DNA from: Nevskia sp035651715
GTDB lineage: Bacteria; Pseudomonadota; Gammaproteobacteria; Nevskiales; Nevskiaceae
Direction of reading: 5' to 3'
Assembly (NCBI GenBank): GCA_035651715.1
Contig: DASRFD010000136.1
Location: forward strand, 1 to 30,965
Length of the DNA: 30,965 nucleotides
Made by a program: the position numbers and the translations under genes. Positions 1 to 7,598 of this stretch are shown here, piece after piece. Under the pieces are notes generated by a model. It saw only the letters and a program-made list of their open reading frames with translations. It did no database searches and was not told the DNA's origin. Every line of letters starts with the position of its first letter. Within the stretch, counting starts at the first letter, position 1.

Positions 1-3000
1 GCCGGTCTGGAGTTGCCACATGCGCTCGGGCGATAAATCTCTGGCGGGAATGGTTCCGTCCTCGTAGGCGGCCAGCAGGCCGGATCCCGTCAACCGCCGC
101 CCCATCGCCGCAAGCTTGCAAAGGGTTTCGAGCGGTTGAGATCGTTCGCCAAGCTCACTCGTCAGGAATGCCGCAATGCGGTCCGGAAGCGTCTCAAGAA
201 CCGTATCGAGGACTTCCGGATTCCTGGCGAGCTTGGCAGTCACCCGGGCTGCGAACAAAGCACTGAGTGCGACCAGCGTGACGCCAAACACGATCGTTTT
301 GTGATTCGGCTCTTCTGCGCGCTCGAAGTCGTTGGCTCTGGCGGCGCGACCGGGGTCGAATTCCAGTTCAACGAGAACGGCGTCCGTCCGGTTTGGATAC
401 GGGAATACTCTCCTCAGTCCACGCAGCACCTGCTTCAACCGCTCCGGGTTCGTCAGCCCGCCCTCTACGACTAGCAGGACCGAGCCCCAGACCAGCCATT
501 CCTCAAGAGACGCCGGCGTCGTCGCGTGCAATTTACTGGAGACGAGGGAGCACCAGCGCGCGGCATCAGTGCAGGCAGGAGAAATTCTGGGAGCGGCCGG
601 TTTCCACTTGAACAAGGGTGTCAGCCGTCCCCAGACCTTCCATCGATGTGACCTCACCTGGGCACGAAGAAACTCGATCAGGACTTCGCGCGCGATTCGC
701 TCTTTCTCCGGCGTATCCGCAACTTCCGCGACGCCGATCTTGAGCGCAGACACTTCGGCCTGCGCGAGAATCAGGCCCTTTTGTGGCGACTTCGGATCAT
801 ATCGCTCATAAAGAGCCGCCATCAGGCCTTCGCACCGTTGCAGGATTTCGGTCCTAAAGGCCTGCCGATCGGCCGACTTCATCCCGGATAGCGAAAGGCG
901 CCTGCGCTCCCGGCGCCAAAACGCCTCCTCAGCCCTCAATATCTTTGCAGCGGTCCTGGATGTGAGGCGTGTATTCGACGCTGCCTCGCCGGGAGCGATA
1001 CGAATTGGCATCCATCCGTCCTGCGATAGGACCTCGTCGAGTGCGTCCGCTATGGCTTTTGACCATGCTGGAATAGGAACCGGATCATCTTCAGCCCCAT
1101 GGTCGACGTCCATCGCGTGGCCGAGCTGTCGATAGATGTTGCCTGGTGCGACGCCATGTTCGAGAAGCCGGGTGGCCATGCGCGCACGCAGGAGGGGCAG
1201 TGGGAACGGGCATTCTGTCCAATGCTGCTGAAGATCCTGACGGTTCAGTGGACGAAGGGCGTCGGAGCTGACATCGACGACCGCGAATAGGCTGCTGCTC
1301 CCGTTCGCTAAATCCATGAGGGCTTTCGCTGCCCCCGGGCTTTCCCGGTCCAGTCGGTTCGCAAGCGTCAGCGCTGCTCTGCGCACCTCGCGAATTTGCT
1401 CGATGACTCCACGTGTGAGCGCAACCACACGCGCGACTTGCCAGAGATCAGCAATCTTGTCGCCGAATACAGCCAGGTAAATGTCGTAGTCGAAGCTGCG
1501 CGCGGTGATCTGCGCAAGACGAAAGGTTTGCCGATGGCCAGTCGCCGCGAGAAAGAAGCAGGCGCAGTAGATGACCAGGGCGTTGAATGCCTGTATCGGA
1601 TTTGTGCGCCGAATCGCCGCCAAAGTGCGGTCTTTCAGAGCTTCGACTGCTGTCTTGACCGCCTGCAATTGAAGAGCGGCCGCCGGCGCGCCAATCCTTC
1701 CTGCTGAGCGGGGTTCCTTGGAGTGGCGCTGGAATTCGTCCCCCAGCATCCAACGAAGGGCTTTCGCGTAGACCCCTACGATCCGATTGGCCTCGAAAGA
1801 GTAGTAGTGTAAAGGCGCGGTCGATCGACCGAGCGACTCCCCGACCACGATCTGCGCGTCAAACAATGCCCCGGAGCACGTGTAGACCGCAATCGGGAGG
1901 GTTTTGCGGAAGCGCGTCAGCGTGAACCGCGGTGTGATTCCCCGCAGCTTCAACAGTGTGCGTTCGTCTGGCTGGTCCTGCAATTCCAGCGCGAGAACTT
2001 CGGCCGCTCTGGATCCCAAGCTGCCCAGCGCGGACGCAATCCATTCTGGCATCGGCAATCCGCACGATTGCGCCGTCCAAGCCATCGCGTTCCGTTGAGC
2101 ATCGGTCTTAGGCGACCAGAAGCGTTCGTGGTCCGGGATCGTGGTTTTCCAGCAATCCCGCGCGATGGAGAAGGCGAATTCTGAAGCCGGCTCGGCCGGG
2201 CAGCCGCGGTAAATCCATTCCAGGACCGCCCGGCGTGTAACCAGGAATGCGCGCGCCGTGATTCCGCTCAATGCAATACTTACAATGTCGAGTTGACCAC
2301 GGATATCAGAACGTGTGGCTGGATCGAGACATCTCTCCAGCCAGCTCATGCATGCCCGGAACTCAACCGGCGTCAAGGATTCTTCGCTGTCGGGTAGAAG
2401 CGGAGCGAGCATCTTGAGGATGTGTGAATCGACTGCGAGGCGTTCCAGCTCCGCCGGCTTGACCGGCCGAGCGAGGTTGGGGCGCGGTGGGGCTTTATCA
2501 GAAGCCGGCTCATCTTCCTCGTCGTCGTCGTCCCCTTCAACCTCGAGGTTTCGCTCTTCCTCCACCAGGTCGTTTTCCGGGATGCCGTCCTCTATGAGCT
2601 GTGAATCGTCCGAAAGCGAGGAAGAGCGCCAAGGTTTCTTGATCTCAAGGGTGTGGAGCGCCTTGGCATGGGACAGGAGTTGGCGGAATACCGTGTTGAT
2701 GCTGTCTTGGAGCTTGAGGAGTTCAGTGGATTCACACCTAAGCACCGGATCGGTCGGACACCCAGCAGCCGCGAGCGCAAGCTGCTGCCCCAGTCCGGCC
2801 ACCCAGTTTAGGATTGCAGGCCTGACTTGGTCGGCTCGATCAGACCAAAGAAATCGGCACCAGCGATTACGCTGCTGCTGCTCATCGAGGTGACGCAGCG
2901 GATAGCACTTGCCGAGCATCCACCGCAGTAGCGCGGCTCGCATCCAGAGGGCAAGGTCGGCCTGCTTCCCGCCTCCAACCAGCGCCGAGTGCAGCGGGGA

Positions 3001-3288
3001 GCTGCGCAGGAATCCACCCATCGCGGCGGCGGATGTTTGGGTACGTATCGCTAAGCGGTCGTATTCGAAGTCCGTGCAGAGATCGGCCAGCTTTGCCAGA
3101 TCGGAGCTGACCCCGGCGAACAGCCAGGGAAAAGCGCCCTCTGCGGCGCGCGCGAGCTTTGCTATGTCGGCGCCGCACGGTATCGCGTAATTGCCGCCAA
3201 TTCTCACCACACGCAGGTGGTGAGATTCGAGCCATCGAAGGTCGGCGAGTTGAAGACGGGGAAGGGGTCGGCTATCCTCCTGGCGCAT
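1..3288 (-). CDS. Partial giant tyrosine-recombinase-like protein of an integrated island (C-terminus off the left edge)
   Basis: The minus frame is open from ATG 3288 to base 1 with no stop codon, giving 1,096 codons. An in-frame ATG at 3297 is an alternative start; neither has a clear ribosome binding site, and a stop codon lies just upstream. The N-terminal half (about 1-570) is not recognised and contains an acidic linker at about 238-260 (DLVEEE, GDDDDEEDE). Residues about 575-735 resemble a tyrosine-recombinase catalytic core: ATGHR with R586 as first Arg, FGDKI with K611 as beta-hairpin Lys, LLRARMATRLLEHGV with R701 as second Arg (the usual HxxR His is Pro698), and QLGHA with H724. 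No Tyr is found about nine residues after H724, where the nucleophile is expected. At least 360 further residues follow. Base composition and codon use are less GC-rich than in all neighbours. The gene lies beside a tRNA-fragment attachment scar, so a role in element mobility is likely, perhaps as an inactive or accessory recombinase. The family name is uncertain. Confidence 0.8.
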   Translation of the reverse strand, partial: MRQEDSRPLPRLQLADLRWLESHHLRVVRIGGNYAIPCGADIAKLARAAEGAFPWLFAGVSSDLAKLADLCTDFEYDRLAIRTQTSAAAMGGFLRSSPLHSALVGGGKQADLALWMRAALLRWMLGKCYPLRHLDEQQQRNRWCRFLWSDRADQVRPAILNWVAGLGQQLALAAAGCPTDPVLRCESTELLKLQDSINTVFRQLLSHAKALHTLEIKKPWRSSSLSDDSQLIEDGIPENDLVEEERNLEVEGDDDDEEDEPASDKAPPRPNLARPVKPAELERLAVDSHILKMLAPLLPDSEESLTPVEFRACMSWLERCLDPATRSDIRGQLDIVSIALSGITARAFLVTRRAVLEWIYRGCPAEPASEFAFSIARDCWKTTIPDHERFWSPKTDAQRNAMAWTAQSCGLPMPEWIASALGSLGSRAAEVLALELQDQPDERTLLKLRGITPRFTLTRFRKTLPIAVYTCSGALFDAQIVVGESLGRSTAPLHYYSFEANRIVGVYAKALRWMLGDEFQRHSKEPRSAGRIGAPAAALQLQAVKTAVEALKDRTLAAIRRTNPIQAFNALVIYCACFFLAATGHRQTFRLAQITARSFDYDIYLAVFGDKIADLWQVARVVALTRGVIEQIREVRRAALTLANRLDRESPGAAKALMDLANGSSSLFAVVDVSSDALRPLNRQDLQQHWTECPFPLPLLRARMATRLLEHGVAPGNIYRQLGHAMDVDHGAEDDPVPIPAWSKAIADALDEVLSQDGWMPIRIAPGEAASNTRLTSRTAAKILRAEEAFWRRERRRLSLSGMKSADRQAFRTEILQRCEGLMAALYERYDPKSPQKGLILAQAEVSALKIGVAEVADTPEKERIAREVLIEFLRAQVRSHRWKVWGRLTPLFKWKPAAPRISPACTDAARWCSLVSSKLHATTPASLEEWLVWGSVLLVVEGGLTNPERLKQVLRGLRRVFPYPNRTDAVLVELEFDPGRAARANDFERAEEPNHKTIVFGVTLVALSALFAARVTAKLARNPEVLDTVLETLPDRIAAFLTSELGERSQPLETLCKLAAMGRRLTGSGLLAAYEDGTIPARDLSPERMWQLQTG

Positions 3289-3448
3289 GAGACACATATA
3301 TCATGTCACTGCATGAGATGCCCACAAAACACATGAGATAGTATTTATTAGATGGCAATCGGCATTATTATTAATCAACAAGTTACGATAACTACAACGC
3401 TGCACACCGATCTAGCCATTCTATTATCTGATTAGATCGATAGTATTC
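3289..3448. other. AT-rich non-coding end of the island with short repeats
   Basis: No gene is seen here. This is the most AT-rich stretch of the window. The heptamer CATGAGA occurs at 3286, 3312 and 3332 as direct repeats, and TCATG at 3301 faces CATGA at 3312 as an inverted pair. Further right, CGATCTA (3408-3414) and TAGATCG (3433-3439) form a 7-bp inverted repeat close to the tRNA scar. Such repeats next to an attachment site often bind recombinase or its directionality factor. They could also be operators for the giant gene, whose promoter must lie here. The binding role is inference. Confidence 0.5.
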
Positions 3449-3450
3449 TT

Positions 3451-3494
3451 TGGCCTCCGAAGGCAGGCAAGTTCGAATCTTGCCGGGCGCGCCA
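3451..3494 (+). other. 3' fragment of a tRNA-Arg(CCG)-like gene: attachment-site scar
   Basis: A T-arm is clear: GCAAG / TTCGAAT / CTTGC at 3467-3483. It is followed by the acceptor 3' strand CGGGCGC (3484-3490), discriminator G and an encoded CCA (3492-3494). The acceptor end and the anticodon-loop sequence CTCCGAA match the bacterial tRNA-Arg(CCG) pattern. The 5' half (acceptor, D-arm) is absent: upstream is AT-rich island sequence with no matching GCGCCCG strand. The fragment is also about 5 nt shorter than a normal tRNA between anticodon loop and T-arm, so it cannot be a working tRNA. This is what integration into the 3' half of a tRNA gene leaves at the distal end. The chromosome resumes at 3495. 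Confidence 0.75.
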
Positions 3495-3670
3495 ATTCCC
3501 TCCCGTGCCGGTCCCCCCGCGCATCCCGCGCCCGGGGTGCGGCTGCGCGCCGCGATGCCGTCCGGCCGCGCCGCCCCTGCGCGGGCCCGCCCGCGGCCGG
3601 CCAGCTTCATCCCCGACGAAGCCCCGGCTCCGTTCCGCTGACAGACGAACGGCGGTCTCGCCGCGATCGG
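3495..3670. other. GC-rich intergenic stretch, nothing recognised
   Basis: From the end of the tRNA scar to the transporter promoter the sequence returns to chromosomal high GC. Open frames here overlap one another in several registers, none has a convincing start or family resemblance, and no RNA structure was recognised. Confidence 0.5.
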
Positions 3671-3682
3671 CGTGGGCTTCGT

Positions 3683-3704
3683 ATGTGCATGACATGCTAA
3701 TATT
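3683..3704 (+). promoter_or_regulatory. Promoter/operator of the SulP gene, matching the operator of the ribbon-helix-helix gene
   Basis: The sequence reads ATGTGCAT-GAC-ATGCTAAT (3683-3701), an imperfect 8-3-8 palindrome. Its right arm is identical and its left arm 6/8 identical to the perfect palindrome upstream of the small regulator at 5572-5590. The 12-mer CATGCTAATATT (3693-3704) is shared exactly with that promoter and contains a good -10 hexamer, TAATAT (3698-3703). A repressor bound here would cover the -10. The site ends 32 bp before the transporter start. Confidence 0.6.
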
Positions 3705-3736
3705 GTTCTCATACGATTGGCCTGAAGGGCGGGACG

Positions 3737-5374
3737 ATGGTCGCGGTGATCGAGGCAGCCAGGGCGGGCCTGTTCCGGCGCGACCAGTGGGCCCGTAATC
3801 TGGTCGCCGGGGTGATCGTCGGCGTGGTGGCCCTGCCGCTGGCGATGGCCTTCGCCATCGCCTCGGGGGTCAAGCCCGAGCAGGGCATCTACACCTCGAT
3901 CGTCGCCAGCATCGTCGTCTCGCTGTGCGGCGGCAGCCGCATCCAGATCGCCGGGCCGACCGGCGCCTTCATCGTGATCCTCGCCGGCGTGACCGCCCAG
4001 CAGGGCGTCGACGGCCTGCTGCTGGCCACCGGCATGGCCGGCGTGATCCTGGTGCTGCTCGGCGTGGCCAGGTTCGGCGGGGTGCTGCGCTACATCCCGG
4101 ACCCGGTGATCGCCGGCTTCACCGCCGGCATCGGCGTGATCATCTGGGTCGGCCAGTGGAAGGATTTCTTCGGCCTGCCGGCGCCGGCCGGCGCGCACTT
4201 CCACCAGAAGCTGCTGCACCTGCTGCAGGCCTTGCCCGGGCTGCACCCGGCGACGACCCTGCTGGCGGCGCTGAGCCTGCTGCTGGCGATCTACGCGCCG
4301 CGGCTGCCCGGGCTGGCGCGGGTGCCCGGTCCGCTGGTGGCGATGGTGGCGGCCACGGCGGTTCAGTCGCTGTTCGCCTTCGACGGCGTGGCCACCATCG
4401 CCAGCACCTTCGGCGGCATTCCGCGCGGCCTGCCGCACCTGGGCCTGCCGGCGGTGAGCTTCGAGCGCCTGCTGACGCTGGTGCCCTCCGCCTTCACCAT
4501 CGCCATGCTCGGCGCGATCGAGTCGCTGCTGTCGGCGGTGGTCGCCGACGGCATGGCCGGCACCCGCCACGACTCGAACCAGGAGCTGATCGGCCAGGGC
4601 CTGGCCAACATCCTGACGCCGCTGTTCGGGGGCTTTGCCGCGACCGGCGCCATCGCCCGCACCGCCACCAATTTCCGCAACGGCGCGACCAGCCCGCTGG
4701 CCGGGGTGGTCCACGCCCTGACCCTGCTGCTGATCCTGCTGCTGCTGGCGCCGCTGGCGGGGCGGATCCCGCTGTGCGCGCTGGCGGCGATCCTGTTCGT
4801 CGTCGCCTGGAACATGAGCGAGGCCCGGCACGTGGCGCGGATGGTGCGCACCGCGCCGCGCGCGGATGTCTTCATCCTGCTCATCACCTTCGGCCTGACC
4901 GTCTTCGCCGACCTGGTGGTGGCGGTCAACGTCGGCGTGATCCTCGCCATGCTGCAGTTCCTGCGCCGCATGTCGGCGGCGGTGGAAGTACTGCGCGTCG
5001 ACGACCATAGCCTGCGCGCCGAGCTGGAGGAAAGCGGGCTCGGCGCGCTGCCGCGCGACGTGCTGGTCTATTCCATCGAAGGCCCGTTCTTCTTCGGCGC
5101 GGTGGAAAGCCTGGAGCGGACCCTGGCGCAGACCCACACCGATCCGCGCTGCATCATCATCCGCCTCAACCGCGTGCCGTTCATGGACATCACCGGCATC
5201 CAGGCGCTGGAGGAGGCGACGCAGAACCTGGAGCGGCGCGGCGTGCGGGTGCTGCTGTGCGACGCCCGGCCGGGCGTGGTGCGCAAGCTGCTGCGCGCCG
5301 GCCTGGCGCGGCGCGACGGCGGCCCGCGCCGCTACCTGCGGGATTTCCGGACGGCGCTGCTGGCCTGCGCCTGA
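3737..5374 (+). CDS. SulP family inorganic anion transporter with STAS domain
   Basis: This 545-residue inner-membrane protein belongs to the SulP/SLC26 family, which moves sulfate, bicarbonate or other anions. The N-terminal SulP signature is clear: ALPLAMAFAIASGVKPEQG (about 32-50), then GGSRIQIAGPTGAFIV. Many hydrophobic spans follow to about residue 420. The last 110 residues are a STAS domain (VLVYSIEGPFFFGAVESL, then FMDITGIQALEEA), where the usual D-S-S-G reads D-I-T-G. The ATG at 3737 follows a GGGCGGG-type ribosome site. The gene converges with the small regulator downstream (6-bp gap), with which it shares a promoter element. Whether the substrate is sulfate or bicarbonate cannot be told from sequence; no carbonic anhydrase gene is adjacent. 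Confidence 0.93.
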   Translation: MVAVIEAARAGLFRRDQWARNLVAGVIVGVVALPLAMAFAIASGVKPEQGIYTSIVASIVVSLCGGSRIQIAGPTGAFIVILAGVTAQQGVDGLLLATGMAGVILVLLGVARFGGVLRYIPDPVIAGFTAGIGVIIWVGQWKDFFGLPAPAGAHFHQKLLHLLQALPGLHPATTLLAALSLLLAIYAPRLPGLARVPGPLVAMVAATAVQSLFAFDGVATIASTFGGIPRGLPHLGLPAVSFERLLTLVPSAFTIAMLGAIESLLSAVVADGMAGTRHDSNQELIGQGLANILTPLFGGFAATGAIARTATNFRNGATSPLAGVVHALTLLLILLLLAPLAGRIPLCALAAILFVVAWNMSEARHVARMVRTAPRADVFILLITFGLTVFADLVVAVNVGVILAMLQFLRRMSAAVEVLRVDDHSLRAELEESGLGALPRDVLVYSIEGPFFFGAVESLERTLAQTHTDPRCIIIRLNRVPFMDITGIQALEEATQNLERRGVRVLLCDARPGVVRKLLRAGLARRDGGPRRYLRDFRTALLACA

Positions 5375-5380
5375 GGCGCC

Positions 5381-5563
5381 TCAGTCGGCCGGCCTGCGCG
5401 CGGGCTTGCTCTTGTAGTCCACGCCGTGCCGGGCCAGGTATTCGCGGATCATCTGCCGCACCACCTGCGACGGGGTGAGGTCCTGCGCGGCGCACAGTTT
5501 TTCGAAGGCGCGCTTCTTGTCGGGGTCGATCAGCAGGGTCAGGCGCGCGGTTTTGCTTTCCAT
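5381..5563 (-). CDS. Ribbon-helix-helix (CopG/Arc-type) transcriptional regulator
   Basis: This 60-residue protein has the ribbon-helix-helix layout: a short strand (ARLTLLID, 6-13), helix A (KKRAFEKLCAAQD), a turn with T-P-S, and helix B (QVVRQMIREYLARHG), then a basic tail. Such proteins dimerise, insert the two-stranded sheet in the major groove, and usually bind palindromes and repress their own promoter. A perfect palindrome lies 9 bp upstream of its start. No toxin gene is adjacent, so an antitoxin role is not supported. Its probable second target is the convergent SulP gene, whose promoter carries the same element. The direct DNA contact is inference. Confidence 0.8.
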   Translation of the reverse strand: MESKTARLTLLIDPDKKRAFEKLCAAQDLTPSQVVRQMIREYLARHGVDYKSKPARRPAD

Positions 5564-5571
5564 GGCGGAAT

Positions 5572-5590
5572 ATTAGCATGCGATGCTAAT
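5572..5590 (-). promoter_or_regulatory. Perfect palindromic operator ATTAGCAT-GCG-ATGCTAAT
   Basis: Two perfect 8-bp inverted arms are separated by 3 bp, 9 bp upstream of the ribbon-helix-helix start. Read on the minus strand, the right arm runs into TAATAT, a -10 hexamer, so the site overlaps the promoter as expected for autorepression. The same arrangement, slightly degenerate, is found in front of the SulP gene. Confidence 0.7.
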
Positions 5591-5651
5591 CAAATTAGAA
5601 TCGGCGACGGTGCGCGCCGAGGCTGCGGGCGGCGCCCGGCCGGTTTTTTAA

Positions 5652-5657
5652 TATAAT
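5652..5657 (+). promoter_or_regulatory. Candidate -10 (TATAAT) for the cytochrome gene
   Basis: A consensus TATAAT stands in a short AT-rich island about 95 bp before the cytochrome start. No good -35 is seen at the normal distance. A GC-rich stretch followed by a run of T (5644-5649) lies immediately upstream. Confidence 0.35.
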
Positions 5658-5750
5658 GCGGCGCCTGTAAGCCCCCGCCGAGGGGCCGGCGACCATTCCA
5701 CCAACGCAGCGCCGGATCGGGTCCGTCCCGCCATCCTTCTGGAGAACACT

Positions 5751-6236
5751 GTGAGCGGCAATAACGACAAGGCCTTCGTAACTTCCTTTGCGGGCGTGAT
5801 CGGCGTCCTCGTCGCGTTCACCGCCACCATCATCGGCATCGGCATCTACCTGGCCAGCGGCAGCGGCGTCGACCAGGCCGTGGTCGACAAGTCGGTGCAG
5901 GAGCGCATCGCCCCCATCGGCACCGTCATCACCGACCCGGCGGCCCTGATGAAGGCCGCGGCCGCTCCCGCGCACGCGCCGATGAGCGGCGAGCAGATCG
6001 TCGGCAGCGTGTGCAGCGCCTGCCACGGCAGCGGCATGCTCGGCGCGCCGAAGATCGGCGACAAGGCCGCCTGGAGCGCCCGCCTCAAGGCGGCCGGCGG
6101 CATCGACGGCCTGGTCGGTTCGGCGGCCAAGGGCAAGAATTCCATGCCCCCCCGCGGCGGCAACCCGGACCTGAGCAACGACGAGCTCAAGGCCGCCATC
6201 CAGCAGATGCTGAAGCAGACCGGCGTCAGCGGCTGA
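5751..6236 (+). CDS. Membrane-anchored cytochrome c5 family protein
   Basis: The 161-residue protein starts at GTG 5751, preceded by GGAGA at a 7-nt distance. Residues about 12-34 form one hydrophobic span with no obvious cleavage site, so the protein is probably anchored to the inner membrane with its heme domain in the periplasm. One c-type heme motif is present, CSACH (C88, C91, H92). The likely sixth ligand is M132 in SMPPRGG, typical of cytochrome c5. An Ala/Pro-rich linker (about 64-78) joins anchor and domain. The role is electron transfer in a respiratory chain; the partner is not evident. A strong terminator follows, so it is probably monocistronic. Confidence 0.9.
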   Translation: MSGNNDKAFVTSFAGVIGVLVAFTATIIGIGIYLASGSGVDQAVVDKSVQERIAPIGTVITDPAALMKAAAAPAHAPMSGEQIVGSVCSACHGSGMLGAPKIGDKAAWSARLKAAGGIDGLVGSAAKGKNSMPPRGGNPDLSNDELKAAIQQMLKQTGVSG

Positions 6237-6260
6237 CCGCCGGAATTTCCGTTGCGCCTC

Positions 6261-6290
6261 AAACGCCTGGCCTCTCCGCCAGGCGTTTTT
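6261..6290 (+). terminator. Rho-independent terminator after the cytochrome gene
   Basis: A perfect 11-bp stem, AAACGCCTGGC / GCCAGGCGTTT, with a 6-nt loop is followed by further T residues. It starts 24 bp after the cytochrome stop codon. Confidence 0.9.
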
Positions 6291-6312
6291 GCTTGGGTCT
6301 CCGGCAAGGCGA

Positions 6313-6327
6313 TGGCACGGTACATGC
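6313..6327 (+). promoter_or_regulatory. Sigma-54 (RpoN) promoter of the porin gene
   Basis: TGGCACGGTACATGC matches the -24/-12 consensus TGGCACG-N4-TTGC with exact spacing and a single change (T to A). It matches the glnK promoter in this window at 13 of 15 positions. Transcription should start near 6338-6340. Sigma-54 promoters need an activator such as NtrC; no convincing activator site was identified upstream. Confidence 0.7.
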
Positions 6328-6337
6328 GTAAGCTCTG

Positions 6338-6358
6338 TTCGCTGCATCGTTCAGCGAA
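6338..6358 (+). promoter_or_regulatory. Hairpin TTCGCTG-N7-CAGCGAA in the porin 5' leader
   Basis: A perfect 7-bp inverted repeat with a 7-nt loop begins at the start site predicted from the sigma-54 element and ends 9 bp before the ribosome binding site AAGGAG (6368-6373). It could protect the 5' end of the mRNA or act as an operator. This is inference only. Confidence 0.4.
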
Positions 6359-6377
6359 TAAATACCTAAGGAGTGTC

Positions 6378-7580
6378 ATGAAAAAGAAGTACGTGGGGCT
6401 TTTCACCTCGGCCGGTCTCGCCTGCCTTCCTGTCGTGGCCAGTGCGGCGGGTCCGACGTTGAGCGATGTGCTGGTCAACTCGGGAATCACCGCCAATGGC
6501 TACGTCAGCGCTTCTTATGACGCCACGCTGAACAGCACCAATGGCGCCACCGCCGGCGCGGTGCCGCTGCACGAGTTCGACACCAACTCGAATTCGTTCT
6601 ACCTCAACCAGGCCGCCCTGACCCTGTCCTACCTGCCGACCTCCGGCTTCGGTGGCCTGGTCAACGTCATCGCCGGCGAGGACGCCAAGGTCATCAACAC
6701 CAGCTACCAGGGCGGCACCCCCAGCGGCAACGACTTCGCCCTGACCCAGGGCTATGTCCAGTACGCCGTGGGCAACCTCACCGTCATCGGCGGCCGCTTC
6801 GTCACCCTGGCCGGCGAGGAAGTGATCGACGACACCAAGAACGCCAACATCTCGCGTTCGCTGCTGTTCACCAACCTCGAGCCGCTGGTCCACACCGGCG
6901 TGCGCGCCACCTACAAGGTCAGCGACCTGCTGACCGTCAATGGCGGCTTCAACAATTCCGCCTTCGGCAACTCGCAGGACACCAACAAGTTCAAGACCTT
7001 CGAGGCCAATGCCACCCTCACCCCGAGCAGCACGGTCACCATCGCCCTGACCGACTACTACGGCGTGGACGGCGGCGGCGCCAGCCAGACCAAGAACAAC
7101 TTCTTCGACGTCGTCGGTTCCTGGCAGGCCACTCCGGCCCTGCTGCTGGCGGTGAACGGTGACTATGTGCGCAGCATCGGCACCCTCAACACCATTCCGG
7201 GCGCCATCGTCGGCTCGTTCGCCGGCACCCCCGGCAGCGACACTCTCGCCGGCCTGGCCCTGTACGGCACCTATGCCATCAACGACAGCTGGAAGGCCTC
7301 GCTGCGCGGCGAGTACGTCTACGCCAAGGGCTCTCCGGCGGGTTCGGACTCCGGCATCGGCCACGTCGCCGAGCTCACCGCCACCATCGACTACGCCGCC
7401 GCCAAGTCCTTCGACGTGCTCGGCGAGTTCCGCGAGGACTACGGCAGCGTGACCGCTCCGGGCTTCGACGCCGGCATCTTCCCGGGCGCCACCAACACCA
7501 CCACCGGCACCCAGAAGAGCCAGACCGAGTTCCTGATCAAGGCCATCTACAAGTTCGGCACCCCGGCGCCGACGACCTGA
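6378..7580 (+). CDS. Outer-membrane beta-barrel porin
   Basis: The ATG at 6378 was chosen because AAGGAG lies 5 bp upstream and it begins a typical signal peptide (MKKKYVGLFTSAGLACLPVVASA, cleavage near 23/24); longer frames run back through the terminator. The mature protein of about 377 residues is rich in Asn, Thr, Gly and alternating hydrophobic residues (AALTLSYLPTSGFGGLV, LTVNGGFNNSAFGNS, LRGEYVYAKGS), as in beta barrels. It ends with a terminal strand, FLIKAIYKFG, plus a short tail. It resembles the putative beta-barrel porin family (BBP2/OmpL-like); this assignment is by pattern. The sigma-54 promoter suggests induction under nitrogen limitation, so it may admit a nitrogen source. Confidence 0.85.
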   Translation: MKKKYVGLFTSAGLACLPVVASAAGPTLSDVLVNSGITANGYVSASYDATLNSTNGATAGAVPLHEFDTNSNSFYLNQAALTLSYLPTSGFGGLVNVIAGEDAKVINTSYQGGTPSGNDFALTQGYVQYAVGNLTVIGGRFVTLAGEEVIDDTKNANISRSLLFTNLEPLVHTGVRATYKVSDLLTVNGGFNNSAFGNSQDTNKFKTFEANATLTPSSTVTIALTDYYGVDGGGASQTKNNFFDVVGSWQATPALLLAVNGDYVRSIGTLNTIPGAIVGSFAGTPGSDTLAGLALYGTYAINDSWKASLRGEYVYAKGSPAGSDSGIGHVAELTATIDYAAAKSFDVLGEFREDYGSVTAPGFDAGIFPGATNTTTGTQKSQTEFLIKAIYKFGTPAPTT

Positions 7581-7598
7581 GCCTCCGGCCGTACCCGA

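Noticed and set aside
3451..3494. A complete tRNA gene
   Set aside because: The acceptor 5' strand, D-arm and 5' anticodon stem are missing, and about 5 nt are lacking before the T-arm.
3392..5137. A 581-codon minus-strand frame over the SulP gene
   Set aside because: His/Gln/Arg/Gly-rich composition with no family resemblance; it is the antisense of a well-supported transporter.
5381..5563. The small regulator as antitoxin of a toxin-antitoxin pair
   Set aside because: No toxin-like gene is adjacent on either side; the neighbours are a transporter and a cytochrome gene.
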